Origin: Lepidostoma basale
Lineage: Eukaryota > Arthropoda > Insecta > Trichoptera > Lepidostomatidae
DNA length: 64,000 nucleotides
Assembly: GCA_022606425.2 (NCBI GenBank)
Contig: JAHDVF020001468.1
Coordinates: 1,958,501 to 2,022,500 of the forward strand
Direction: 5' to 3'
Shown here one piece after another: positions 45,770 to 57,009 of this stretch (position 1 is the stretch's first letter; every line of letters begins with the position of its first letter). A program made the translations under genes and the position numbers. The notes beneath the pieces were generated by a model. The model worked only from the letters and a program-made list of their open reading frames with translations, was not told where the DNA came from and did no database searches.

Positions 45770-48700
45770 CTTGCCATCAGCAGGCGGACGGCCAGCGTCC
45801 TGGAGCGGGCGGCGCTCGCCTGCAGCGCCTCGCCCCCCGCGGCCAGCGCCAGCACCACCGCCGCGTTGTGGGCCGTCTGCAGGCAGGACTTCACTCGACC
45901 CCATCTTGCCTTCAAACCAAAATGATCGTTGGGTGCTTTTCGGGAATACTCCACCACTTGCACGACATGATTTATAAAAAATACTTACCGTAAAACTAAG
46001 AATCGAGACGGAGATGGTAGTCTCTAGTGTTAGCGGAAACGTGGTGAGCAACAGCTAGAACAGAATTATCATATTATCCGTCGCCGTCGTCAAGATGCAA
46101 ATTTTTATTATTTTATGAACAACGATTTAAAACACCTGTGTCAGTCAAGTTGTCTCGTGTATCTTGATTTGACAGACCTTAACATGTCATTCCATATTCT
46201 AGAATATATCGAAACTTGCAGAAAACAGACGTTTTCATTCATATTAATTATATCTTATATATAAAAAATCTCGTGTCACGGTGTTTGTGGTCGAACTCCT
46301 CCGAAACGGCTCAACCGATTTTTATGATTTTTTTATGTGTATTTGGTAGGTATGAGAATAGATTGTAAAGTATATTTCATATCGCTAAGTGGGTTGTCCC
46401 TATCCAGAATTTTTTTCTATTTTTTTTACAAAATATTATTTTGTATTTTTTTATTATTTGGCATCAAAAAATAAATATAACTCCAAATTTTCATTCTCCT
46501 ACCCCCAGCCTCCCATGTTTTAATCGCAATTTAAGTATTTTTGTATGATCGTATTTCAAACAGAACGAAATTATTTATTTTATTGCTACAAAACAATGAC
46601 GTAAGAGATAATTTCGTGAGAAAAGTGAACGAAAGATTGTGTGTGCCTGATGTAAGTTTGTTGAATGTTGACGATACCTGGGAGTATTTAAAAGAAAGTT
46701 TGTGTGAAGCAGCGAAAGAATCGTGTGGTGTATGTGTACAAGGAAGAAGGAAAGGGGATGCGTGGTGGAATGATGACGTAAAGAGTGCTGTTAAAGAGAA
46801 GAAGGATGCTTGGTTGAATATGCTTTCGATAAATAAGAATGACAGAGGTAAGTATGAAAGTGCAAAAGATTTGTATAAGGTATGCAAGAAGAAAGTGAAG
46901 TCGGTAGTGAAAGCGCAAAAAGAAAAGCTGAGGGAGGAAGAAGGGCTCAAAATGACAAAGAACTTCGGGGACAATATTAAAATGTTTTGGAAGGAAGTGA
47001 AGAAAGCCCGAAATCCTCCTGAAAGCGGATGTGTGAAAGCAATTTTGGATAGTGAGGGAAGAATGTTAACGGAAAGTAAGATCGTACAAGAGAGATGGAT
47101 GGAGTATTTTAAAGAAATGTATGGTGGTGATACAAGTGTTGATGAAAGCATTAGAACTGGTGTAAACGCGATTGGTTTAAATGACAATACAGAAAAAATA
47201 AGTATGAATGAGATTGAAAGATCTGTGAAAGCAATGAAAAGTGGAAAAACTGTAGGGTATGACTGCATCGCTATAGAATTTATCAAAAACGGTGGCGAAG
47301 TAGTTTCCGCATGGATATGTAAACTGTGCAACCAATGCTTGGAGGAGGGATAAACCCCACTCGACTGGAGGAGAGCAGTTATCTTGCCTCTGTACAAAGG
47401 AAAAGGTATTTTGAGTGTTGTTGGTAAAATCTATGGCAGAATTTTAATAGAAAGAGTAAGAAAGACGACGAGTGATAGAGTTTGGGATGTGCAAGGCGCT
47501 TTTATGAATGGCAGAGGATGCATGGATCAAATTTTTGCACTTCGTACAGTGACAGAGAAATTTATGGCCAAATACCGTAAACTCTTCTGTGCGTTTGTCG
47601 ATTTGCAAAAAGCATATGATCACGTAGATAGAGGTAAACTGTGGGAAATATTGTCGGAATATGGAATAAACACAAAACTGATCACGGCAATTACATCGCT
47701 GTACACAGAAAGCACTGCTAGTGTCAGAGTAAATGGGGATCTTACAGCCTGGTTTGATATCAATAAAGGTGTTAAACAGGGGTGTGTAATGTCTCCATGG
47801 TTGTTTAATCTATATATGGACAAGTGTATGAAAGAGCTGAAAGGGTTGGAAGCAGGTGCAAAAATGGAAGGTGTGTCAGTAAGCTGTTTGTTGTATGCGG
47901 ACGACGCTGTGCTACTTGCAGACAACGAGCACGAACTGCAAGCCCTGGTGTCTAGTATATATGAGGTATGCAAGCGATACGATTTGATGATGAATGTGAA
48001 TAAGTCTAAGGTAATGATTTTCGAAAAAGAAGGAAGCATGACAGTCTGCAACATTAGTGTAAACGGTGAAAATCTGGAACAAGTGGATGAATTTGTTTAT
48101 TTAGGAAGTATGTTTACAAAGGATGGGAGGGTGGAGAAGGATATTGAAAGAAGGGTTGGGGCAGGCAACAGAATAAATGGTGCACTTAAAGTTGTCATCG
48201 CAAACAAAAGCCTATCCAAAAAAGCTAAGATGGCAGTGCACAATGGTGTTCTTGTGCCGACCCTTATGTATGGAAGTGAAGCATGGAACTGGCAAAAGAA
48301 GGATGAAAGTAGAATAAATGCAGTAGAAATGAGATCTCTAAGACGAATGTGTGGCAAATCTGTATATGATAGAGTGACAAATGCAAGTATAAGAAGTGAA
48401 TGTGGTGCGAATGAAAGTGTTATGAACAAAATAAGGAAAGGGTCATTAAGATGGTTTGGACACATGGAAAGAATGAGTGAAGACAGAATGGTAAAGAAGG
48501 TATACGTAAACGGCGTGAACGGAGCTAGAAATAGAGGAAGGCCGAGGAAAACGTGGCACGATCAAATCAATCAAATATTGAATGTCGGTCACGTGAGGAG
48601 TCGGAAAAATCGACGTGCGTGCATGACAAGATGTATGAATGTAGAGGAAGCGAGAGACGTATGTCAGGACAGAACAGTGTGGCGTTCCATTATTTCTGCC

Positions 48701-51700
48701 TACCCCTCCGGAGAAACGGCGTGATTGTAAGTTAGTTAGTTAGTTTTGAATGACAGATGGCGCTGCGTCCGCCTCATTGAACTTTCATCTACCTACGCAT
48801 GCGCAAGTTATTCACGAGAAGCATCGCATCATTATGACATTTCATTCGGCATTTGTTTTGTATCACAACGCAGTGCGTGCAAATTTTTTCTACGATTTAT
48901 TTTAATTTATTTATTTGTGTTCGTGTATTACAGGGTCTTGATGTACGGCTGCGAGACATGGTGCCTATCCGAAAGGGATAAGCGGAGACTAGAGGCTTTT
49001 GAGATGTGGTCCTATAGAAGACTATTAGGAATTTCCTGGAGAGACCACATCACGAATGAGGAAGTTCTTCGAGGAATCGAAGGAGGAAGGCACCTGCTCA
49101 GGACCTTATCCGAAAGTCGTGCAAGATGGATCAGCCATTTAATACGTCAAGAAGGTCTCTTGCATGTCATAATGGAGGGTATGACCGAGGGGACAAACTC
49201 TAGGGGACGCCCACGCCGAGAGTACCTGGAGGACCTGTTGATGGACGTGCGCTGCTCATCATATGCAGATTTCAAAAGAGCCACACAAGACAGGGAAGAA
49301 TGGAAGAGAAGAATAGAGGAAATTGCTGTAAACCAATCCCAGGATTGAAACCAATGAAGAAGATTACAGCGAACAATGCCAGCAAGACGTAAGGAGGCCA
49401 TTTGGGCTGTCGAACGAATAAAGCAATAAGCATGCGAAATAGTAGAGTAAAAAGAACAGACAAACAAATCCAAAAAGATAACGAAAATGTGCGTGTGAGC
49501 ATGTCGCAATTGCGCAATCTCAATCACAAGAGGCACGAGCTGAACAAAATCACCAACGACAATTGGAACGGATACAAGCGCGCCGGTTCGTAGTTAACAC
49601 ACGCAGAGCAAATGACCAACAACGCCAACAAGTAAATCGAGCATTTACATCCGCTTTGTTCCTTCGTCTCGCATTCGAGTACGAGCCAGATATTTAATAT
49701 TCCGCTCATCCGAAAGTGCTGATTGGTGCTATGGACAAAGAACGTCCCCATTGTCATGCGCTCAAATTTAAACATGAGTCAGCCGGGATTTGTTGCGCAT
49801 CAGGAAAAGTGCAACTATCAGAAATTGAGACACCACCAGAACCATTGAACGGCTTTCTCATCGGCACGGATCCAGATTCCAACCTATTCTTGAAGTCCAT
49901 ACGCACATTCAACTCATGCATCTAAATGACTTCGTTCGGAGCAACAGAAATAGTTCACAATACTGCGGCAAATGGTCAACAATTCAATTCAACGTTCAAA
50001 ATCAAAGGCCAAGTGTACCAACAACCAAATAGGCTCATTGCTTCTAATGCCAAACGAACCACACAAATGTTTACAAATCTACTTCATGGGCAATGAGGAC
50101 GGTGAGGACCAAGTCGCACATTGATCATGTGCGACTTGGTATCATACAAATCGATCGATACAGTTTGCGATGCCAACGAAGCTGTAAATTATCCAACTGA
50201 GTTTTTGAACTCACTGGATTTGCCAGGCATGTCACCACACCTTCTACGACTGAAAGTTGGATCTCTTGTTATTTTACTTCGGAATTTGAATCCACCACGG
50301 CTGTGCAATGGCACGCGATTGGTCATTAAAAAAATGATAAAAAACATTATCGAAGCCATTATTTTGAATGGCAAATTCCGAGCCGAAAATGTTTTGTTGC
50401 CACGAATTCCAATGATTCCCACAGACGTGCCAATTGAATTCAAACGCGTTAAATTTCCTATTAGATTGGCATTCGCAATGACAATCAATAAGTCGCAAGG
50501 TCAAACAATGTCTGTTTGCGGCTTAGATTTGGGCACACCATGTTTTTCACACGGACAATTATACGTGGCATGTTCTCGCGTAGGCAAACCATCGAGCTTA
50601 TTTGTGTTAGCTAAAAACGGACTGACAAAATTATCGTACACTCAATTGCTCTTTGAAATTAATATTGATTTTCTTTATTTCATCTTCCTACTTTAGGATA
50701 AAAATATTTGACTTTTATTCACTTTACATTAAACTTTTAAGAGATATAACAATGAATATGTCTGTACTTTAATGAAACACGTTGAATCGAGAAAATGGAT
50801 GGTTTGTGTATTTTTGTTTTTATCGGCGGTCATCGTCTACAGCGCTCATTCCTCTTTTTGTCAAAGATCCCATCCCCACACACTTACAATACATTCGTTA
50901 TTTTTTATTTAACAACCATAATATTCAGTAGAACAACTGTGTAAGGAAGTAATCGCCACCTTGCTAGGCGTAGTAGTAAGGTAGAGTAAATGTATCGCAG
51001 TGGGCGTGCTAGTACTCACCACGAGGCCAAACCTGCGAGCGAGCAAGTCCAGAGCGTCCGCGAGCGCGAGGTGCAGCCTGGCGCAGAGCAGCGCGCGGCA
51101 CGGCCGGGGCCGCGGCCTGCCCACTGCCGACAGGCCGACCCTGTTCGTGAAACTCGCGAATACTCCGGTAGCCCTGTTGTCGCAGTGTCTCGCACATTGA
51201 CGATTGTCGCATAGAGACACGTTCATCACATTCATGTACGAGATTATGACCAACAGTATATTTAGATATTGGAATATCGATAAGTCCTGTACGAATGTAA
51301 GGAGAACCAAAAACGTTTGGTTTAACTTTCGAAAAAGAGGCATTTTCATCGATAGTGCGATAGCTATCTGCACGATTGCGTACAGCACCAACACGAAGTG
51401 AAAGAAATAGTTCATATTTGATTTACCACGAACGTATTCATTAGTATACGGGATTAGTTCTTCAATCGCCGCAATTTTTTTGATAATACGTTTATATGTA
51501 TTTGAGGTTACGTTTGATGTCCAATAGAAGGCGGTACTCAGCACCCCGGCCACGAAGACCAGCAGCATGGGCACCGTGGACACCAACAGGAACCTGTGCC
51601 CCCCGCGGCAGAGAGCGGCGCACTCGCCCCCCAGGCGGGCCAGCAGCCCCGCGGCGCCGAGCAGCAGGGCCGCGCGGTAGCCCCGCCGCGGGGCTGCCAG

Positions 51701-51841
51701 CGCGTCCTTCTCGGTCACCCTGAAACTCGTCAGTCCGAAGAGAGTGTAAAGAATTCTTAGCGGCTCTACGATGTTGATCACCATTTTGAATTGTTCTTGT
51801 TTTTCGACATGTTTCTTTACTTTCACCATTTTACAGGGCAT
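45770..51841 (-). CDS. Gustatory receptor Gr8 (exons 1-3; terminal exon not found)
   Basis: Exon 1 is 51841-51020: 274 open codons, MPCKMVKVKKHVEKQEQFKM, NIVEPLRILYTLFGLTSF, EELIPYTNEYVRGKSNMNYF, ISYMNVMNVSLC, ending RRFGLV before GTGAGT. Exon 2 is 46054-45989 (66 nt, LLLTTFPLTLETTISVSILS, donor GTAAGT). Exon 3 is 45909-45770 (RWGRVKSCLQTAHNAAVVLA, GGEALQASAARSRTLAVRLL, donor GTGAGT, phase 2). The pieces are joined here because they share strand, order and phase 0 and no other exon 1 lies between. Intron 1 would be about 4.97 kb and holds three plus-strand transposons. No A-C-N-M-F-type exon 4 occurs downstream, so as read the gene is incomplete and probably a pseudogene, unless the pieces come from two genes. 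Confidence 0.65.
46055..46540. other. Gr8 intron 1 start, with a repeat terminus
   Basis: 46255-46440 contains the common insect-repeat motif AAATCTCGTGTCACGGTGTT and ACTCCTCCGAAACGGCTCAA near its start, probably the end of a transposon. No coding sequence. Confidence 0.4.
46541..48745 (+). mobile_element. LINE (family 1), most complete copy
   Basis: Nearly continuous frame 46541-48724 with one TAA at 47351-47353. The first part has WWNDDVKSAVKEKKDAW and KSGKTVGYDCIAIEFIKNGG. The second has YGRILIERVRKTTSDRVWD, FVDLQKAYDHVDR (palm), GVKQGCVMSPWLFNLYMDK, LLYADDAVLLADNEHELQ (catalytic Y-A-D-D), FVYLGSMFTKDGR, RRMCG, RGRPRKTWHDQINQI and SAYPSGETA. About eleven codons carrying the G-N-H-R-G-I-S-L motif are missing after YKGKG, compared with the copy at 39912. 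The endonuclease is absent (5' truncation near 46530). The tail is (GTTA)n at 48728-48742. It lies opposite in orientation to Gr8, within its intron 1. Confidence 0.92.
48930..49365 (+). mobile_element. LINE (family 2) 3' end
   Basis: Frame to 49348 reading VLMYGCETWCLSERDKRRLE, FEMWSYRRLLGISWRDHITN, RARWISHLIRQEGLLHVIME, RGRPRREYLEDLLMDVRCSS and VNQSQD stop. It is intact over the same region where the copy at 33535-34460 has a one-base deletion. 5'-truncated, in Gr8 intron 1. Confidence 0.9.
49370..50695 (+). mobile_element. Helitron copy II, internally deleted
   Basis: N-terminal motifs MPARRKEAIWAVERIKQ (49376), VSMSQLRNLNHKRHELNK, then LIGAMDKERPHCHALKFKHE and GICCASGKVQLSE, and KIRTFNSC-like text are followed after about 50100 directly by the helicase C-terminus. 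The latter is a 191-codon frame 50121-50696: AVNYPTEFLNSLDLPGMSPH, LLRNLNPPRLCNGTRLVIKK, FPIRLAFAMTINKSQGQTMS, LYVACSRVGKPSSLFV. The Rep domain and most helicase motifs are deleted. In Gr8 intron 1. Confidence 0.9.
50697..51019. other. Gr8 intron 1, exon-1-proximal part
   Basis: AT-rich intron sequence just downstream of the Gr8 exon-1 donor. Nothing else recognised. Confidence 0.5.
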
Positions 51842-52173
51842 TGCTATTTAGGACGAGCTGGTAAAATTCTCGTATCTTGTAAAATGTATATAGTTATGTT
51901 GGTAAGATTATCACTTTATGGTAGGTATAATACTGTAGTAATTAATTAATATTCTTCATAATGAAATGGGCATCGATTAGTGTGTCTCGATAGTGTTTCG
52001 TGTACGCCTTTACCTACCCTGACTCGTACTTCTGATGGCACCGCTAAATTTAATTGTTTCCATTATAATAATTTAAGACTTGGAAACTAATGGAATGCAC
52101 GATGATTTTGTCTCACTTTAGATGGTGTCAATATAGAAAGAGTACATCATGCTGTAGTCGTATCTTATTTAAA

Positions 52174-52824
52174 TTATTCAAAAAGATACGGTATCAATAT
52201 CATGACATAGTTGGCGACAAGAGAGACTAAACCTTGCACGTAAGTGAAGTGAAGTTGAACGTGAACATGTTGCAGGCCACACCACACCAAAGCAGGCCTC
52301 CGCAGCCCTGAAAACCGGATGAAGTTCGCCAGCCGCTTTACCCTGAAGCTGCGCGCGTTGCGGCGGAGAGGAGCAGCCCGCATGTTGAGCACGTTAGCAA
52401 GAATAGCATGGGGCCGAACATCAGCTGAAATGAGGGAAATATGTGTTGTCAATTGTTTCGTTCATTTTCGATAAAATAAACATATTTCGACTTACCAAGA
52501 AATCATATCGATTATTGATCAATTCCAAATTTTGCATTAGAAGGTCTACTCGTCTATCTACCGTTTCACTCGAGCGGCGAGTACTAGCGCCAGCGGCGTA
52601 CCGCAGAACCTGGCGCCTCAGGAGTTCAATCGTCATCATAGTTCGTGATAATCAGCAGCCAACAGGAGACGCCGGCGCTGTTGGCGACCCTCGCCCCCGC
52701 CAGAGAGGGCACACGAGGGCCGAGCGCGGCTCGGAGCACTCAAGCTACCCAACCCTAGAACGCAATTGGCTATTGCAAAAGGTTCTAATATTTTGGTAAA
52801 TACACTGGTTTTCTCATTTTTCAT
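52174..52824 (-). pseudogene. Gustatory receptor pseudogene Gr9 (collapsed)
   Basis: Starts at ATG 52824 with MKNEKTSVFTKILEPFAIAN and CVLGLGSL, then a deletion removes TM1-TM4 and joins the exon-1 end: LLRRQVLRYAAGASTRR, LLMQNLELINNRYDFL before GTAAGT near 52493. Exon 2 starts after CAG near 52425 (LMFGPMLFLLT) but runs without an intron into exon-4-like sequence RVKRLANFIRFSGLRRPA. A frame change lies in the last exon between ACNMFTFNFT and [20 protein letters not shown], with the stop at 52174-52176. The exon 2 to exon 4 fusion and the shift rule out a functional receptor. Confidence 0.75.
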
Positions 52825-53745
52825 CTCTCATAAATTTGGGAGTTCCGGGAATGCGATTCACTTGTTTACACGTAAGCCGAAAGAACGTGCCTTTGATGAG
52901 AAATATTCTAAACGATTTGCGCGAACACTGCATGTAAAGTGGGTAGGCACTCGAACAGATTCATTAGCGACCATACTTTAATTAGGTGATGGCTGTATAC
53001 AGACAATATTATAGGGCTCCACTTATTCGTACAAAGCCTTATTCAATTTTACTTCTTACTTCTTCAAGTATACTAATATACAAAATACACATTTGTAGTT
53101 AATCGTATACATTTTATGGAAAATGATAAATAAATAAATACCTAATTTGACTACAAAATAGAATTTAAAAGGGTTTGCAATTTGAATAACTTATTCAAAA
53201 TACTATTTTTGACTCTAAAAACAAATACTTAGAAAATCGAAATTTGCCGACACCAGGATAACATTAATAGAGAAGACGGCCGTCGTCTTAGACGATACCC
53301 GCGTGGTATCCTGTGCTCCAAGCGATAAGACCTACCTGCGCGCCGCCCACGAGCTGTGCATTGCGCCCTTAAAGTGACATATCCCCCGGGAACGTCCATT
53401 TGCTAACAAAACGGCCACACCGGAGTGCCAAGGTAAGGAGGCTAGGTGGGAGTCTTAATCTGACCTGAAGCCGAAAAGCCGGGCTTGCCTTAAGGGGTTA
53501 GGTGGGTTTGGAAATTTCAGGAAATCGTTTTTTTTAAATAGTACAATATGTCTAGAATATTCTCCCAAATTTTTAAATCGATTGGATTAAAATTATAAAA
53601 GATAGAGACTTCGGAAGTTCCGCCAAGGCAGCGGGTTTTTTCAACACTTTCTACTTTTGTGAATATAATAAATGAAAATGGAGAGAACAAAGTGTGTAAA
53701 GTTGAATTTAAATAGTGTTTAAAATTTTGTCTCGGTTTTAAAATT
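52825..53745. other. Intergenic DNA
   Basis: No gene recognised. 53270-53480 is GC-richer. A TTAAGGGGTTAGGTGGGTTT string near 53490 may mark a transposon whose coding scrap is at 53755-54015. Confidence 0.35.
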
Positions 53746-53754
53746 AAGGTAGAG

Positions 53755-54019
53755 TGTGAAATATATTTTATCGAGTCAAAAAATTGGTAACACTTTCAAC
53801 GAAGGAATCTTAGCTTTGTTGCTTTTTATGCACGGTATAGATTTAAAACTTGGTCCAAGCAGCCACGAGTATGCCCGAATAGAGGATGAGAATCGCATAT
53901 TCAAAGCCGAAAAAAAACTGACGCTGGGACGCGAGGACCCAAATACAAATAATAAGAAGAAGACGACCCCAATAACAACCCATCTTAACAACATTCATTT
54001 TAGACTAATAACATTTTAG
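53755..54019 (+). other. Unidentified repeat-like open frame
   Basis: An 87-codon frame containing MHGIDLKLGPSSHEYARIED and ENRIFKAEKKLTLGRED. The text resembles a short protein found repeatedly in insect genomes next to transposons, but I cannot name it. Treat as unknown. Confidence 0.25.
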
Positions 54020-54379
54020 ACTGTCATATTGAGTATGTATAGATTAGAAATAATAACAGAAATCACGAATATTCAAAGTAAAATATACAAAATTTAAACG
54101 AGTTGTGTGACCAGGTTGCGACTTTTTTGTTTTGAAATTAAATGTCGCGTATTGTGACGACATACACCGCTTACCAATCAGAAGAGTTCAACATTTTATA
54201 TATTTTTAAACATGTTTTAAAACATGAATTTTATGAATTAAAAAAATACTATTTATATCAGGAAAAAAGTTTTACATATTCTATATAAATTCAAACATAT
54301 CCCTCCTTGGTGCAAAGACCCCTAAAACATTTATTTCAGATGGACATGGATCGTTAGTGACCGGAAGTGTCAGGCCGAA

Positions 54380-56865
54380 GCCTATTACTCCCCCACAATT
54401 AGGAATATTTGATGAAGGTGAGGTTGGATTTATGAGATTAAGGGGGAGAGGGTGATGAGGGTTGGGGATGTTTAGGGCTGGTGCTGTTTAGTGAGGGTCG
54501 GGAGGGACCGGGGGTGGGGGAGGTGGTGGGGGTAGGGGAGGTGGTGGGGGTGGGGGAGGTGGTGGGGTGGGGGAGGTGGTGGGGGTGGGGGAGGTGATGG
54601 GGGTGGTGGTGGGGGTGGAGGTAAGGTGGTTTGCAAATTAGGCGATGAGGGGTTCGGTGAGGGTTGGCCTACTGGATTGGTTTTGAGGAGGATGTGTTTG
54701 GGGCATTTGTAACGGGAGTGGGAATTTAGGTGGTAGTTTGAGGAATTTTGGATGGATGGGTTGGGGTGTGAAGCGACCCCGTGGAAGAAACGCTCGGCTA
54801 GTGTGAGTATATGTTCATCTAGGGTCGGGATACCCGACTCTAGGTGTAGGAGGGAGATTCTGGACCAGAACGGGGCACTCAGCGCGAGCCAAATGACCTT
54901 ATTCTGGAGCGTTTGGAGTTTTTTGATGTGGGAAGGAGCTGCTTGGCCCCAGATTGGGGCTGTGTAGGTGAAAATCGGACTAATGACCGATTTGTTAAGG
55001 AGGAGTTGGTTGGCGGGATTGAGGGAGCTGTTGGGAACTAACAAAGGGTAGAGGGATGCGATGGCTCGGGAAGCGGACTTTGCTTTCTCGGATATGTGGG
55101 GTCCCCTAGTTAATTTGGAGTCCAGGGTGACTCCGAGATATTTTGAGGTGGGAATCCAGGGAACTGACTGACCGAACATTTCTAGGTCGGGGAGACTGGT
55201 GAGGGGTGATCGTTTTTTTTAGAAGAGTGTGGCGGAACTTTTCGCTGGATTGATGGTGATTCTCCAGTTCTTACACCATTTTTCCAGCTCAAAGGCCTGA
55301 AGTTGGACTCTCTCCGTGGAGAGGCGCGCGCTCACGGAGCTTGAATAGATGCCCGTGTCGTCGGCGAATTGGGCGATGTTCGAGGGGGGGAGGGATGTCG
55401 CTAGAATAGATGTTAAAGAGGAGCGGGGCCAGGACGGAACCCTGGGGGACGCCCGCCTGGATGGGACGACGATCTGATTTCGTCCCATCCAGTTTGACTC
55501 TGAAAGTCCTGTTTGTGAGGAAGCAGGAGATGAGTTGGATTAGGGATAGGGGAATTTTATGCATGTGCATTTTGAACAATAGGCCGTCGTGCCAGACACG
55601 GTCGAAGGCCTTGCTGACGTCCAGCGAGAGGAAGGTAGTGAATTTATTGGTGTTAAAACCTAGAGTTGGAAATCAGAGATAATCTTGAGATCGAGAAGCG
55701 CAGTCTTGAGGCGGGATTGAATGATTTTTTCGAGGAGTTTGCTTGTGCATGGAGGGAGGCTTATAGGGCGGTGATTTTCAGGGAGGAGGGGGTCTTTGCC
55801 AGGTTTAGGTATGAGGATGACGTCGGCGGTTTTGAGGGAGTCGGGGAAGGATCGAAGTCTGAAAGCTGCGTTGATGATCGCGGTCAGTGCGTAGATTCCC
55901 TTCAACGGGAGGCATTTCAGAACTTTGTTGGAGATTTGGTCAGGGCCGGACGATTTCCTGGGATTGAGGAATTTGATTATGTTGCGGATTTTGCCGGGGA
56001 GGTGAATTTGACGGGTTCTGTAGGGATTTCGCTAAGGAGGGTGGCAACTTGGGATTCTATTGAAGTTACGAAGGTGGGGTCATCGTGGGAGTTATTGGTG
56101 GTGAATTGGTTGGTGAGGCTGGATGCGAATGTCTCTGCTTTTTCTGCAGGTGAAGCGGGGAGATTCTGGTGAATTTTTTGTAAGTTTCCAGAATTCGGGT
56201 CTGTCTTCGTTAAGGGAGTCAAAGAATTCCATTCAGCGATCGTTACAGAATTCGGAGATGGCTTTTTTACCTCGAAGCCGAGTTTATTTAATGCGGATTT
56301 GTCGTTGGGATGACCAGAGCGCTGCCATCTTTTGCGCGCTCTGTTTTTGTATCTGATGAGGTTGAGAATGGAAGTGGGGAGGTTGGGGGATTTGGTGTCG
56401 TTTGGAATGGATGTGGTGGCTTTGTCTAGGGCGAGCTTGATGGACTTCGTGAAGAGGATGGTGGCTGTGCTTAGGGATTCCTTGTCCGGATGGACGTTGG
56501 GACCTTGACCGAATCGCTAATGTGGTCGGGGAGGGAGTCCCAGTTTACCTTGGGACGGAGGCGGGCGAAGGGGTTGAGGGGGAGGGGGTCTTCCGAGATG
56601 AAGAGGAGGACACGAGAGTGGTCGGAGGAAAGTTCGTTTACTACGTGAAGGGAGTAGGGCAGGTGGGAATTTTTAGAGATGATGATGTCCAGGACGTCCG
56701 GGGAGTAGGAGGGGTTGCGGGGGAGGAGGGTTGGAGAGAGGGGGGCGTCTACTGTGATTGAATGGTTGAGGGAGTAGTTGTAGAGGGCAAAGCCTTTGTT
56801 GTTATTGCGGCGGCTGTGCCATGCTCCATGTATTTCAGATGGGGCATCCTCCTAACGAATCAGTA
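54380..56865 (-). mobile_element. jockey-like LINE (endonuclease to 3' end, broken)
   Basis: On the minus strand from 56860: endonuclease C-terminus HGAWHSRRNNNKGFALYNYS, NHSITVDAPLSPTLLPRN, SPDVLDIIIS and NELSSDHSRVLL. Then linker PASPAEKAETFASSLTNQ, reverse transcriptase DVILIPKPGKDPLLPENHRP, a frame break, SLIQLISCFLTNRTFRVKLD, GVPQGSVLAPLLFNIYSSDI, a broken F-A-D-D-T region, and SKYLGVTLDSKLTRGPHISE to a proline-rich C-terminus ending at 54472. At least three frame changes. Homologous to 42500-43210. Confidence 0.9.
54480..54640. repeat. G-rich minisatellite encoding the LINE poly-proline tail
   Basis: Tandem GGGGGAGGTGGTGGGGGTGG-like units. In the LINE frame they encode runs of proline with HHLPHP repeats. 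Many G runs of three or more lie on the plus strand, giving G-quadruplex potential. Confidence 0.85.
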
Positions 56866-57009
56866 AAAAAATTTAATAATATAAAATTGAAAAGTCTCGA
56901 TATTTTCGTCGATTGTAAAATCTTGCTTATGTAATTGAACTTCTTGAATATAATTCATGATTTATTATAAAAGTATATTTTAAAACTAACGTGTTAATCT
57001 TAGATATTA

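Noticed and set aside
43785..46054. Joining the 43.8-44.1 kb exon-1 fragment to the exons at 45.8-46.05 kb
   Set aside because: On the minus strand the fragment lies downstream of those exons, so the order is wrong; it is a separate relic.
50990..51723. Arg/Pro-rich plus-strand frames opposite Gr8 exon 1
   Set aside because: Antisense shadows of a GC-rich receptor exon.
56522..56761. Gly/Glu/Val-rich plus-strand frames over 55400-56760
   Set aside because: Antisense shadows of the minus-strand jockey-like LINE.
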